Shown: positions 13,486-25,959 of the stretch, in pieces
Numbering within the stretch: position 1 is the stretch's first letter
Layout: the number at the start of each line of letters is the position of its first letter
Assembly (NCBI RefSeq): GCF_016808335.1
Contig: NC_053149.1
Span: forward strand, 14,125,714 to 14,189,713
Direction: 5' to 3'
DNA: 64,000 bases
Source: Panicum virgatum
Taxonomy: Eukaryota; Streptophyta; Magnoliopsida; Poales; Poaceae
Program-made: the position numbers and the translations under genes
The notes under the pieces: generated by a model
Told to the model about the DNA's origin: nothing
Database searches by the model: none
The model's input: only the letters and a program-made list of their open reading frames with translations

Positions 13486-16400
13486 TTAACCAGAATTCTG
13501 AATCATCACCTCAACTGCCTTGTTGGCCTTATGAACCTCCCCTTTTGAGCAAAGTGAAGCAATAGCAGTATAATATGAGTCGAAGTCATCATTGAAAGAC
13601 TTCCCAAGCAAATTTTGGTAGTCAATATCAGTATCATCACTTGCTTTTGATAAACTATCATCTCCATCTATCACCTCAGAGCTCCTATGATGACTGTTCC
13701 TAGAAACATCATAAGCTACTGGACTTACTTGTCCTGAATCTGAAATGGAACCACAAGCATCATCAGCTTTCTGTAACTTCTTGAGGTGCCCAAGTGCATT
13801 ATAGATGCTAGAATCTGAAGAGGATAAAAGCATGTGTCCCACTTCATTTAGGATAGTCACAATCTCATTGATCCTCCCTTGATCACATGCAGAAGATAGG
13901 AGATCAACAAGAGACTCTGCTTGAATCTTATCTCCAACACTGTTTATCGACTCCACGACTTTTTTGCACTGAAACATTTCCCTCAAGATGCCCCTGGATT
14001 CTTCCATCCTTCCTTTTGCATAGAGTCCTTTGACAAGGCTCATAAAACCAACAAAATCAGGTTCTATGTCCTTATAACGGTATTCGTTATAGAAGCGTAA
14101 TGCAGCTTCAGTATCACCTTTCAGGCAAAGTCCACTAATAATTGCACCAATTGTAAAAGAATCTGGGCATACAGAGAGTTCCTCCAAGTGATACATAAGC
14201 TCAAGTGCCTTTTCTGTTAATCCAAAGTTACAATAACCACTGATCAACAAGTTGTAAACACAGGTCGTGGGTCTGAAACCCTTGGTGGACATTTTATCAA
14301 ACAGTTGGTCTGCATCGTCTAACAAACCTTCTCTGCACAAGGCACCAATAAGGATGGCGTAAGTGATCATTGTTGGAAGCATTTTGCTGTTCTCTAAATA
14401 GTCAAAGAGCCTGAATGCTTCAGTAAGGCATCCTTGCTGGCACAAACCACTGAGAACTGAGTTATGGATGACAATGTTTGGATGAAGCCCTTCTTTTTTC
14501 ATGCTTTCACAAAGATCTAGTGCCTTTTCAAGATATCCACCCTTACAAAGTCCATCCACCACTATGGAATACATGGCTAAATCTACTGAACACCCGCTTT
14601 GTTCAGCTTCCTTCAAAAATTTACATGCATCCAGAACTTCACCTTGCTTCTTTAGAGTATAGACAGCTCCTCTCAGAACACCGACAGGAACACTTCCAGT
14701 TTCCATGTAATTAGAAAACCAAATAGCTTCACTAACACTTTTATTGCTGAGATGACAAGACAGCAGATTTATCATTCTAGGTTCATGCAGACCATGAATT
14801 TTAATGAACTCACAGAGCAATGGTTGTATGACCTCTTTACTTCCATTTCGATGTAAGCTCTTAAGCAGCCTGTAGCATGTTTTACTAGTTACAGAACTTG
14901 CTTGCGATCTGAGTAATTTGTAAGCATCCATTGCTGCTCGACAACAATTCCTGTTGCTTAAGAAAGTAGAAGCATAATTGCAGACAGATGAAAATAAGTC
15001 AATATCTAATTCACCAACCTTATAAATAAAATCCAGCACACCGTGTTCACCGAGTTCTTTGAAGTTTGCATGAATCAGCTTCCTACAGTTATAGAAGTCG
15101 GGTCTTAATTTTTTTTGAACAAGATCATAAAATATTTGGCCAGCCATGCCAACTTTTCCTTGATTACACAGTGCTTTAATGAGGCAGTCATGAACAACTG
15201 TGCTGGAGAGTAACGAATGTTTCTTGTATTCATCAAAAAGCTCCAGTGCCTTGTCAATTTCCTCAACTTTACACAATGCATCTATAATTGTATTGTAGGT
15301 GATAGTATTAGGCCTTAAGCCCATCTCAGGCATTTTATGAAACAAACTCCATCCATCATCCACCTTGTTAACCATAAACAATGCTTTGATAAGAACATTG
15401 CATGTGACAACATCCATAGAGATACCACTATTCTCGAGCCTACCCTTTATTGCCATAACACCGGTTACATCATCTCTGTTAATGTAACCATGTAACAGTG
15501 TGCTATATGTGAAGTTATCAGCAGAAACACCTTCAGAAATTTCAACAGCCTTTTCAGTGTCACCAGCTTTACACAGACCATTTATAACCGTATTGTATGT
15601 TACATTGCCAGCCTTTATTCCCTTGTTTTCCATTTCCGCAAGCAAAGAGAAAGCCCTAGCTAAATCTCCCATCTTGCACAAACTGTCAATCAAAATTGAA
15701 TATACATACTCATCCACCACCGTGCCAGTTTGTTCCAGTTTCCTCATGATAGAGAAGGCATCTTCCAACCTGCCTCTCTTACAGAAGCCACCAACCAGTG
15801 ATGTATAAGTAATCAAATTTGGCTTAGCATCATATTGCTCCATTGTATTCAAGAAACCCATTACTTTCGCCACACTACCTTCTCTGCACAAGCCATCAAT
15901 AACAGTAGTGTAGTTAACCACATCGGCTGTGATTCCCTTATCTATCATGGACCGATGCTTCCGTAGACCCTCCATCAAGAACCCACAACTCATGTATCCA
16001 TGAACCATACTGCCATAAAACACAGCATCAGCATCCATGCCCTTGCACTCCATCTCCCGCATCAGCTCTGCCATCTCATTGATTCTCCCCTCCAACCCAA
16101 GAGCATGGACAACCGACGTCAATGTCACCAGGCCCGGCTCAAAGCCACTGAACTCACGCCTCACCCTATCATAGAAATCTAGACCTGCTCCAGCCTTCCC
16201 AGCTCTAGAGAACCCAGAAACAATGGAGCTGCAAACGCGATCGTCCACCTGACAACCCCTCCTGGTCATTACGTCGAACACCCTGAGCGCGCCATCCACC
16301 TCCCCGCGGGCACACAGCCCCACCACCATCACGCGGTACGTGGACTGGGATAGAACCGCGGCTTGATCCTCGGCGGCCGCGGAGAGCAGCTCCAGCGCGT

Positions 16401-16773
16401 GACGCGGGTCTCCTTGCCCCGCGCAGGCCCGTCGGAGCAGTGCGTGCCAGAGGCGGCGGCCACGGTTGGCAGTGCATGAGGCGAGAGCGAGGCGCTGGGC
16501 CGCTTCGCGCGGGCGCGCAGAGTCAAGCAGCGCGGAGGCGGCGAGCAGGTGCGTGCGCGGGGTGGGGGCAACTGCGTTGGCGAGCGCCTGGGAGGCGAGA
16601 GCGGCGAGGAGGTGGTGCCTGCGGCGACGGAGGAGCGTGGCCAGGAGGCGGTCGACGTCGCGAGCGGTGATGACGCCACCGAGCTTGATGAGCGAGGGGA
16701 ACGGCGGTGGCTGGGGAGGGGGAGGGGGAGGCGGAGGCGGAGGGGGCTTGCCGTTGCCGCCGGGTAGGGGCAT
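13486..16773 (-). CDS. P-class pentatricopeptide repeat protein
   Basis: An intronless 1095-residue ORF, the usual gene form for plant PPR proteins. From about residue 140 to 930 it is built of ~35-residue helical repeats with typical strings such as VVNYTTVIDGLCREGSV, NLITYTSLVGGFCKRGRLED, NTITYNTIIDALCKVEEIDK and TTCVYNLLISGYCNFGLTEK. No E, E+ or DYW domain follows, so it is P-class: an RNA-binding factor for organelle transcript stability, splicing or translation. The N-terminus has a proline run (about residues 10-24) followed by an Arg/Leu/Ala-rich stretch (residues 45-65) that could act in organelle targeting. Residues about 960-1060 are acidic and Ser/Asp-rich, then one last repeat-like segment. 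It resembles Arabidopsis At5g57250 (mitochondrial PPR) by memory of the family. RNA target unknown. Confidence 0.93.
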   Translation of the reverse strand: MPLPGGNGKPPPPPPPPPPPQPPPFPSLIKLGGVITARDVDRLLATLLRRRRHHLLAALASQALANAVAPTPRTHLLAASALLDSARPREAAQRLALASCTANRGRRLWHALLRRACAGQGDPRHALELLSAAAEDQAAVLSQSTYRVMVVGLCARGEVDGALRVFDVMTRRGCQVDDRVCSSIVSGFSRAGKAGAGLDFYDRVRREFSGFEPGLVTLTSVVHALGLEGRINEMAELMREMECKGMDADAVFYGSMVHGYMSCGFLMEGLRKHRSMIDKGITADVVNYTTVIDGLCREGSVAKVMGFLNTMEQYDAKPNLITYTSLVGGFCKRGRLEDAFSIMRKLEQTGTVVDEYVYSILIDSLCKMGDLARAFSLLAEMENKGIKAGNVTYNTVINGLCKAGDTEKAVEISEGVSADNFTYSTLLHGYINRDDVTGVMAIKGRLENSGISMDVVTCNVLIKALFMVNKVDDGWSLFHKMPEMGLRPNTITYNTIIDALCKVEEIDKALELFDEYKKHSLLSSTVVHDCLIKALCNQGKVGMAGQIFYDLVQKKLRPDFYNCRKLIHANFKELGEHGVLDFIYKVGELDIDLFSSVCNYASTFLSNRNCCRAAMDAYKLLRSQASSVTSKTCYRLLKSLHRNGSKEVIQPLLCEFIKIHGLHEPRMINLLSCHLSNKSVSEAIWFSNYMETGSVPVGVLRGAVYTLKKQGEVLDACKFLKEAEQSGCSVDLAMYSIVVDGLCKGGYLEKALDLCESMKKEGLHPNIVIHNSVLSGLCQQGCLTEAFRLFDYLENSKMLPTMITYAILIGALCREGLLDDADQLFDKMSTKGFRPTTCVYNLLISGYCNFGLTEKALELMYHLEELSVCPDSFTIGAIISGLCLKGDTEAALRFYNEYRYKDIEPDFVGFMSLVKGLYAKGRMEESRGILREMFQCKKVVESINSVGDKIQAESLVDLLSSACDQGRINEIVTILNEVGHMLLSSSDSSIYNALGHLKKLQKADDACGSISDSGQVSPVAYDVSRNSHHRSSEVIDGDDSLSKASDDTDIDYQNLLGKSFNDDFDSYYTAIASLCSKGEVHKANKAVEVMIQNSG

Positions 16774-16985
16774 GGCCGGCCTGGCGGAGTGGCGGGTGAG
16801 TGGAAGTTCGAAACGCCGGGTTCCGGGGGACTTCGGGAGCCGGGAAGGAGCTTTTGTTGGAAGCTGAGATTTTGCTGAAGTGCTGGTAAGTCAATTGAAT
16901 TCAAGGGCAATTTGAAATATTGAATTCACGAATTCGGATGAATACAAATAAATCAAATGTTCCACAAACTGTTGGATGTGCCGTG
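16774..16985. promoter_or_regulatory. 5' flank of the PPR gene, cut short by a retrotransposon
   Basis: Only about 210 bp separate the PPR start codon (16773) from the edge of the Tat-type Gypsy element at 16986, including its TSD CCGTG (16981-16985). The PPR promoter must be short or lie partly in retrotransposon sequence. No TATA box is obvious. Confidence 0.45.
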
Positions 16986-17703
16986 TGTTGACGTAAAATC
17001 CGGTCACGCACTCGAATGCGCTAGAACGCGCAGCAAGATCGTCAAAACGATCAACACCAGCAGCCTCTCTGCGCAGACCGGTCAGACCGGATATGCGGAT
17101 CGGTCAGACTGGTGCTCCATGGAGACGGCAAAAAACCTAGGACCTCGAGCTCGGGAGAGACCTGTCGGAGCTCGTGAATCTAGGGTTGCTCTGAGATCGG
17201 CAGGCCACTCAGAACATCCTCGAACGCCGTAGAGACAAGCGAAGAATAGCAGATGAGATTGGAAAAACTAGGGTTTGGAGGTAAAAAGTAAAGGATAAAT
17301 GTGTGAATCGATTGGGATTACCCTCAATCGGCTGTGGCCCTTCATATATATAAGATGGGGAGGTCTATACCCGTTAGGAGTCGGAACCCTATCACATCTC
17401 GTGTCAAAATACAACTCCTAACTCGGATTGGGCGTTTCGGACCGGTCTGACCGCTCTGGACCGGTCTGACCGGTCAGACCGGGGTGCAGGTCTTCAGGGA
17501 GGCATAACTCCCTCATCCGGACTCCAAATTAGACGTTCTATATATGGATTTCGATCTTCTCGACGAGATCTACGCAATGGTGCAGTCCAATTTGCAATTT
17601 GACAAACTTGTCTAGATCGGTCTGATCGGTTTATAGGAGAGGTCTAACCGGTCTGTCCATATTGCCCAGAAAACCTTCATCGTGCCAAAATTGGGTGTCA
17701 ACA
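16986..17703 (-). repeat. 3' LTR of the Tat-type Gypsy element
   Basis: 718 bp, TG...CA bounded. On the minus strand it begins TGTTGACACCCAATTTTGGC at 17703 and ends CGTCAACA at 16986. It contains several CCGGTCTGACCGG-type motifs (about 17070-17110, 17445-17480, 17620-17660). The internal side carries the purine-rich tract AAGAGACAGGGAGGCA (minus strand, about 17721-17706). Confidence 0.82.
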
Positions 17704-18579
17704 TATGCCTCCCTGTCTCTTGGTAAAGCTTGCGTACCAAGAAACATTTCTCCATGCCCAAAAATGCACTTGAACAACGAGAAGCACCTACACACCAATC
17801 GCGTCTTGCTTTCAATGATGATAATGTGTATGACCATGTCATCTGGTGCAAGTAGGATAAGTTTGAGTATAAATTATCTCGGTTGTGAATCATATTCTTC
17901 AAAAGAACCACTTCGGTCTATTTAGTAGAATAAGCTGTAGCAACTAACACGAAACAATGCCTCTTTAAAGATGGAGGATTAATTTAATTAATGAAATCAG
18001 ATCCTCAACCTCGGAACGACCATGATTTGATAATAGGATGTATCAACACAGCGGGCAAACCGCTGACATTCTTCACACCCCTTATACTGCTTGAAAGAAT
18101 CAGACATCATGGCAAGCTAGTACAAATCGGCTCTTTTAAACAACTACTTCATCTTTGGAGCCGATTGATGTGTACCACAAATGTCTTCATGAACGTTCCT
18201 CTTGGCAACTTTGGCCTGATCTGAGCTCAAACATTTAAAAAATAAATATTCGGCTATTCAACGATAGAGCTTATCGTTGACTAAAATGTTTTTAAGTGTT
18301 ATCCGCCGAATATCCTTTTCTGCACCGCGACCAAGATCTTTATATAGGAGATTACAGGAGCCCTCTAGTCCTGATCTTCGGCTTTAGTGATGAATCACCT
18401 TTCATAGCTGAATTGGTGTCTCCATCAGTCTGGGCGGTCAGACCGGTCTCATGACCGGTCAGACCGGTCTGGGCGGTCAGACCGGTTGCATCGACCGGTC
18501 GGACCGGTTCGTCCAGTACCTACAACTTGGCTTTTGTTTGCATCGGCATTCAAATATGAAAATATCTCTTCATAATTGA

Positions 18580-19480
18580 TTAGCCAGATGCTTACTTAGC
18601 CAGAGCAATACCCTGTCCATTCTCTTTCCTTGGTATATATCTTATAACAAATTCATCAAAGGAAGAAATAACATCGAGGCAATTGTCAAGATATGCATTT
18701 AAATATCCATTGTATCATTAGCATACTATGAATACTTGCTGCACCACCAGAAATGAATCACCAAAGGCTTCAATATATTTCACGCCCATAGATTGCAGAA
18801 ATTCCAAGCCAAATAAGATCGATTCATACTCAACATGATTATTTGTGCAATCCTCTTTTGATCAGTTTGAGAACTCAAAAATATCACCACTAGGAGAAAT
18901 CAAGACAGCACCAACTCCTTGACCATCATCACAAACCGATCCATCAAAATATAATTTTCATGGTGTGCAAGTAACATAGCCGATTTTCAAATCATGCTTA
19001 TCATTAATCCGATGCTCAACAATGAAATCCGGTACAATTTGGCCTCTCATAGATTTCAAGGATTCACAAGCCAAATCATATTCAACTAAAGCATAAGCTC
19101 ACTTACCGATTCTACCACTTAAAATCAGCTTTTGTAGCATATACTTGAGCACATCGGTTTGACATACTACTATGCGAACTAGATAGTAGATAATGCCTCA
19201 ATTTGGTACAAGCATAATAGAGAGACAAACATAACTTCTCAGTAAAAGTATACCTTGTCTCCGCATCAATAAGTCGTCGGCTTATATAGATGATGACATA
19301 CTCCTTGTCTTTTATTTCTTGAGTCAAAAACAGCTCGAATGACCTTGTCTTCAGCAGCCACATAAAGTCTGAAAGGAACCCCTCTCCTAGACGCCTTGAG
19401 CATAGGTGGTGAAGACAAATAAACCTTGATCTTTTCAAAGGCCTCTTGCGATTCTGCCCTCCAAGTAAGTTCAGCTTCAT
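18580..19480 (-). pseudogene. RNase H remnants of the Tat-type Gypsy element
   Basis: Two degraded coding segments lie in order. 19480-19112 keeps an open frame resembling the end of the retroviral-type RNase H (DKEYVIIYISRRLIDAETRY, then KLCLSLYYACTKLRHYLL). Below it, about 18990-18700, the minus strand encodes a second RNase H with LYFDGSVCDDGQGVGAVLIS, a CTNNHVEYESILFGLEFL helix and FGDSFLVVQQV, which supply the catalytic Asp-Glu-Asp residues of the plant-type domain. Several in-frame stops interrupt it. Dual RNase H is characteristic of Tat elements. No integrase follows toward 17704; that region instead holds ACCGGT-type repeats (18425-18515). Confidence 0.7.
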
Positions 19481-19859
19481 TCTCTAACCGAATAATAGAA
19501 GTAAGAGCATCAATATTCCTCGTTACAAACAGTTTGCTAATTTTCTAGCCTGAATTGAAAAACTTCTAATTCGGCTTTTATTTGCTGACATTACAATTTT
19601 CAACCAGTTCAAGACCTCAAATACATAATCAAAATCTTGAGAGCCCCTTGCAAACTGATCTGTTGCATAGAAACTTCATGAGGTAAATTATCAGTTGTCA
19701 ATATTTTGCCCCCCGAGCACTTAAATATCGTTGAACTCCATATCGCTATGCTTTTGGTGTAACCTCATGATCCACTAACTTCTCATTTCCTTGTACCAAG
19801 AATGCAAGCGGTGTTTCTCCATCGCAAGGAGCCGAAACGGGCGTCGCCAATTCGGCTTT

Positions 19860-20620
19860 CTGCTTTGATGCAACCTCAACCGGTCTGACCGGTTGCTCTA
19901 GGCGGTCAGACCGGTCGCTCGTACCGGTCAGACCGGTCGCTCGTACCGGTCAGACCGGTCGCCTAAGGCGGTTTGACCGGTCGCCTGAGGCGGTTTGACC
20001 GGTTGTGCTGGCTGGTCAGCTGCTTTGACCCTCCATACTTTGCCCTGAGAGACCATAGGTCTGTAGTTGTCGAATTGTTTATCCCTCAACCTCTTGAACT
20101 CCTACTCCTTCTTCTCCTGAGCACGTAGGCGCTGCACCTTCCTTCTTTGAGTACAAGTCAACCCTGGAGGACACCACCTTGGTTGAAAGTACTTTGATGT
20201 TGAATTACTGCTGCTGGCCTCATGATCATTATGCATGATCGGCCTTTGGATAGAAAGATTGACCGATTTACCAAAAACCATCGGTCTTGTACCCACATCA
20301 ATGACAACCACTTTGATATTGCCGATTTGCACAACATCATCGGTTTTAGCTTTCTCTGGATCAATAATAGGTTGTACCTCTTCTTTCTTCTCCTTGACAC
20401 GGTAAACCTGTCTTGGAGAATGAGTTTTGCCCGGTCTCTGATGAGACCGGTCTGAGCGGTCAGTAGTGACCGGTCTGACCGGTGCAGGCTGCCGCCCCTG
20501 CCCTGATTGGTGGGGTCCCAATCGGTCGTGCACTGGTCGTGTTACCCTGCTGAACACAGGCCTTCTATGATCCTCCTCCCTGTGGTGAGATGGTGGGTAT
20601 AGCATCGGATAACAATACAT
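19860..20620 (-). pseudogene. Gag-protease spacer of the Tat-type element with ACCGGT repeats
   Basis: A 172-codon open frame (20102-20620, minus) encodes a basic, Pro/Arg-rich linker (TDRSDRSHQRPG-type repeats) ending in a KVQRLRAQEKKE stretch, as found between gag and protease in grass Tat elements. Immediately downstream (19870-20010) at least six near-identical CCGGTCAGACCGGTCGC units are packed together. The frame continues across the Copia insertion site into 31110 and above. Confidence 0.5.
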
Positions 20621-20693
20621 CCAAATTCCATCATGCCCCCATGCAGGACAAGAAAAAACCGATGCCGGTGACGCTTACGGCATAGTAGCATAC

Positions 20694-22010
20694 TGTAGGA
20701 ATATGGGGTAGCAAAAACAAAAATTTTCTACCACATAAACCAGGATTACTGCAGTTATAGATCCACTAGATGCGCGGTTACGGAACTTCCGTATCGCGTC
20801 GGTGTAGTGTAGATGGAAGCCGGCAGTGCAATTGCGTGAACCACCTCACGAACAGCTCGTCCTTATGCAGCAAACGCAGCACCTCCACTAAGTCCACACG
20901 TACAGGAAGAAGCTTCGCACTCCGGATTGCTAGATCCGCGAGAATGAACTAGGGCTAGATGCACGAGGAAGAGGAATAGGGAGGGGGGCTACTATAGCGC
21001 GTTGTTACTGTTCATGGTATTGTTCATCCACGTGAAAAGTATCCAGGGTTATGGTTTTTAGGCGCCCCTCCTCTGTTTATATAGCCCCTTAGGTGGGCTG
21101 CCTTGGGCCCACCTTGGGTGCCCCCTTTTGGGCATAAATAGCCCATTAGTGCACCTAAGCCCAGTCTAATTCGGATCTCATCCTTATCAGGCTTCTTTCC
21201 CTTAAGTGTGTGACCCTATGGGCTCACATGCGAATAGGCATGGCCCGAGTACTCTTACTCGGCCCAATAGTAGACAGTGGCCTCTAGCAAGACATGTCAA
21301 CTCCTATACACACAAAAATCATATCAGACGAGCCGCCACAATATCATATATATGTTGTTCCCTTTGCCTCACGATATTTGGTCTAGCTTAAAGCCGACCA
21401 CTCTTTCTCGATCCTGTGATTCGGAATCCTTGGTTAACTCTTAACCATAGCATGGCCATGCATTTCCTGATCCAAATCACTCGAGGGTCCCAGAGATATC
21501 TCTCTCTTGTAGAGAGGGGCAAATCCCATCTTGACCGACTATGTCTCATAGCATGCTTCTTGACCGACCCGAAAGACACTTTTATGACTACCCTATTATG
21601 GTGCAGCGTTTGATGGCTCCTAAGTAAGTCGGTTCACATCTTGAGTACATACGACGATCTCTGGTCTTAGGACACAACGTACATATTGTGTGTTGAGAAG
21701 TCATCATCTCGTGTTGGGTCAGTTCAATCTCATGTCTCATATGAGCACACATTATTAGTTTGGCATCACCATGTCCATGACTTGTGAAACGTAGTCAATC
21801 AACTAATACATGTGCTAGTCTAATATTCATATGTGTCCTCACATGAACTCCGACTAGGAACACTTTAGAATATTCATACAAGTAAAGAGTTTCACAAATA
21901 ATTCACATAAGCATTAATCAATGCAAGTTGTCATCCATGAATATTCAAGGAACACTTTATTAACCATGAATACAAGGAAATATGATTGCCTCTAGGGCAT
22001 ATTTCCAACA
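20694..22010 (-). repeat. 3' LTR of the Copia element
   Basis: 1317 bp, TG...CA. Comparison with 27351-28251 and 30838-31104 shows clear divergence: about 20 substitutions plus a 10 bp indel in roughly the first 300 bp by eye. The insertion is therefore not recent. Confidence 0.88.
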
Positions 22011-22030
22011 GTCTCCCACTTGCACTAGAG

Positions 22031-25000
22031 TCAATCCAAAATGTATCTAGTACCCATTGCTCTTGTGTGCCTCTCATGCTTGGGCTGTGGAAGGGGTTTT
22101 GTCAATGGATCTGAAATGTTCAGGTCCGTGTGTATTTTGCATATCTTGATCTCACCTCGATCGATGAACTCTCGAATGAGATGAAATCGCCGCATAACGT
22201 GTTTACTCTTCTGGTGATTCCTTGGCTCCTTGTCTTGTGCAATGGCTCCACTGTTGTCACAGTAGAGATCCAGCGGGCTAGAGGCATTAGGAAACACACC
22301 AAGCTCAATAAGGAACTTCCTTATCCAAACACCTTCCTTCGCAGCTTCCGAAGTTGCGATGTACTCGGCTTCTGTTGTAGAATCGGCCACCGTCTCCTGC
22401 TTGGAACTCTTCCAGCTAACAGCACCACCATTTATTGTGAACACGTAACCTGATTGGGACTTTGAATCATCTTTGTCAGTTTGGAAGCTAGTGTCGGTGT
22501 AACCCGTTACAACGAGCTCTTCCTCACCTCCGTAGACCAAAAACACATTCTTAGTTCTTAAGTACTTAAGAATGTTCTTCACAGCTGTCCAGTGACTCTC
22601 ACCCGGATCAGACTGGTATCTGCTTGTAACGCTTAGAGCATAAGAAACATTTGGACGGGTACTTATCATTGCATACATAATAGATCCAATTGCCGAAACA
22701 TATGGAACTTTGCTCATGCGATCCCACTCATCAGTTGTCGTAGGACACTGACTCTTGCTAAGATGTATACCATGTGACATAGGCAAGAACCCTTTCTTCG
22801 CCTCTTCCATGTTGAACCGTTTCAACACTTTGTCAATATAAGTATCCTGGCTTAATCCTATAAGCCTCCTTGATCTATCTCTATAGATCTTGATTCCCAG
22901 TATGTATGCTGTTTCTCCTAAATCCTTCATCGAAAAACTATTTTTCAATGAAGTCTTTACGGACTCAAGCACAGGAATATTATTTCCAATCAGCAGTATG
23001 TCATCTACATATAAGATTAGAAATGCAACATAGCTCCCACTTTTCTTCTTATAAACACAAGCTTCTTCGTTTTTAATGAAGCCAAACCCTTTGACTACTT
23101 CATCAAAATGAATATTCCAACTCCGAGATGCTTGCATTAAGCCATAAATGGATTTTTGAAGTTTGCATAACTTTCCAGCATTGGTCGGATCGACAAAACC
23201 CTCGGGCTGCATCATATACATGTCCTCGGTCAAATTTCCATTAAGAAAAGCTGTTTTGACATCCATCTGCCATATTTCATAATCGAAAAATGCAGCAATA
23301 GCTAGAATAATCCGAACAAATTTAAGCATCGCCACGGGCGAGAAAGTCTCGTCGTAGTCAACTCCTTGAACTTGTCGAAAACCTTTTGCGATAAGTCGAG
23401 CTTTATAGATGTGAACATTTTCATCTATATCTTTCTTCTTCTTATAGATCCATTTGCACTCGATGGCTCTCACACCATCAGGCGGGTCTATCAAGTTCCA
23501 AACTTGATTTTCCTTCATGGATTCTATTTCGGATTTCATGGCATCTTGCCATTTCTCAGAGTCAGGGTCTGCCATCACCTCTGCATATGTTGCAGGCTCA
23601 TCATTGTCTAACAATAATAATTCCCGCGCTGCGCGGAGCCTTGCTGACCTTCGTGGTTGCGGAGGTGCTTCTGTTGCCATAGGCATCTCAACTTGTTCAG
23701 CTGCATTAGCGTCACTTGTAGAGTCTTGTCCTATTGGCTCATCTCGAACTTCTTCGAGTTGCGCCGTTCTTCCACTTTTCTCTCCTTTGAGAAACTCTTT
23801 CTCTAGAAAAACTCCGTTCCGAGCGACAAACACTTTGCCCTCAGATCGATTGTAGAAGTAATACCCTAAGGTCTCCTTTGGGTATCCCACGAATATGCAC
23901 TTATCCGATTTGGGTGCAAGCTTGTCAGACTGGAGTCGTTTGACATATGCTTCATAACCCCAAATCTTTAGAAAAGACAAACTGGGAGTCTTGCCAGTCC
24001 ATATATCATATGGTGTCTTATCTACATATTTTGATGGCACCCTATTTAATGTGAAAGCTGCTGTTTCTAGAGCGTAACCCCAAAACGATAACGGTAGGTC
24101 CGACTGGCTCATCATTGATCGAACCATGTCCAACAGAGTTCGATTATGTCGCTCAGACACACCGTTTCTCTAAGGTGTTCCAGGCGGCGTAAGTTGTGGA
24201 ACAATTCCGAAACTCTTTAGATGATTGCTAAACTCGTGGCTCAGATATACACCTCCACGATCAGATCGTAAAGCTTTAATTTTCTTGCCACACTGATTTT
24301 CAACTTCACTCTGAAATTCTTTGAACTTTTCAAAAATTTCAGACTTATGCTTCATCAAGTAGACATAACCATATCTACTCAAGTCATCAGTGAAAGTTAT
24401 GAAGTATTGGAATCCACCTCTAGCAATCGAGCTCATTAGTCCACATACATCAGTATGTATGAGTTCCAGTAAGTCCAATGCTCTCTCTGGAAAACCTGTG
24501 AATGGCGTCTTGGTCATCTTGCATAGCAAACAAGCTTCGCATGTCTCGTATGACTCAAAATCAAATGAAGTTAGAAGTCCATCCGAATGGAGCTTCTTCA
24601 TGCGTTTCTCGCTTATATGACCGAGACGACAATGCCACATGTAGGTAGGATTCAATCAGCAAGCCGAGACCTTTTAGCATTAATATTACAGATAGGTGAA
24701 TCGTCAAGATTTAAAACAAATAGCCCATTCACAATGGATGCAAAAGCCACAAACATATTATTCTTAGAGATAGCACAACCATTGTTTTCATTCGCAAAAG
24801 AATAACCATCCTTCATCAAACATGAAGGAGACAGAATGTTTCGACTCAAACTAGGAACAAAATAACAATTACTAAGCTCCAAGACAAATCCTGACGGTAG
24901 GTGAAGTTGCATCGTCCCGACGGCCACAGCAGCAACTCTTGCATTATTGCCGACGCGGAAGTCAACTTCTCCTCTTTCAACGCTTCTACTCTTTGTCATT

Positions 25001-25959
25001 CCCTGCATTGAATTGCATATATGAGCAACCGATCCGGTATCAAATACCCAAGAATTAACATAAGAGTCAGCGAGAAATATTTATGTAATATGAACAACAA
25101 GCGTACCCGAGGTGGAAGAATGATTCTTCTATGTGGCTAGGTACAGCTTGCAGTTCCTCTTCCAGTGTCCTGGCTGGTGACAATGAAAGCACTCCTTGTC
25201 TGCAGCTGGTCCAGGTTTAGCCTTGAGAGTAGGGTTTGGCTTGGGGTTCGCAACCTTAGCCTTGACATTCTTCTTCTTCCAAGAAGAACCTTTCTTCTTG
25301 AAAGTAGGCTTATTCTGGACAGCCATCACATGGCCACCACTTGTGCTTTTCTTGATGTCACTCTCTGCTGTCTTGAGCATGCCACACAGCTCATTCAAGC
25401 CCTTCTCAGCCCCGTGCATGTGGTAGTTCGAGATGAAGTTCCCATAGCTTGGCGGTAAAGAGGCGAGAATAAAATCAGTAGCCAACTCTTGCCCAAGTGG
25501 GAAGCCCAGCTTCTCCAACCTCTGTGTGTAACCAACCATCTTTATTACATGCGGACCCACTGCAGTGCCTTCTGCCAGCTTGCTCTCGACAAAGGCCTTG
25601 GATACATTGAACCTTTCATTCTTGGCCTGAGTTTGAAACATGTCCTGAAGCGCCACGATCATATCGTGTGCCTCATGGTTTGTCTCGAACTGCATCTATA
25701 TGTCAGGTTCCATGCAAGAGAGCATAAGGCAGCTTACTTCAAGGTTGTTGTCACAAGCCTTTCTATAAGCAGTCTTTTCCTCAGCAGGTGCATCATCAGC
25801 AGGCTCTTCTGGTAATGGGGTATATAGAACATCTTCCGTTTTCTCTACCCTGAGAACAATTCTTAGGTTGCGGATCCAATCCGCATAGTTAGTCCCATTC
25901 AGTTTGTCCTTCTCAAGGACCGAACTCAATGAAAAGGATTGGGTGTTATTGCGGACCAT
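22031..25959 (-). pseudogene. Copia gag-pol, interrupted by stop codons
   Basis: Segments in coding order: gag N-terminus (25959-25696), gag C-terminus with a CCHC zinc knuckle CFHCHQPGHWKRNC (25695-25129), protease (about 25060-24652, with WVFDTGSVAH), integrase (24655-24170, with HCRLGH and the downstream HTDVCG start of the catalytic core), then integrase C-terminus, RT and RNase H (24160-22031). RT has the catalytic LYVDDILLIG; RNase H has the SKHVMRRFHLIREF end. In-frame stops occur at 25696-25698, 25129-25131, 25081-25083 and 24170-24172. The long 709-codon RT/RNase H frame is otherwise intact. The polyprotein cannot be made as one chain. Confidence 0.9.

Noticed and set aside
16329..16910. 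Long overlapping ORFs on both strands at the PPR 5' end
   Set aside because: They overlap the PPR coding frame in GC-rich, proline-rich DNA and carry no domain. Only the 13486-16773 frame has repeated PPR signatures.
19870..20010. CRISPR-like regular short repeats
   Set aside because: The units are contiguous minisatellite copies without unique spacers, in a plant retrotransposon.
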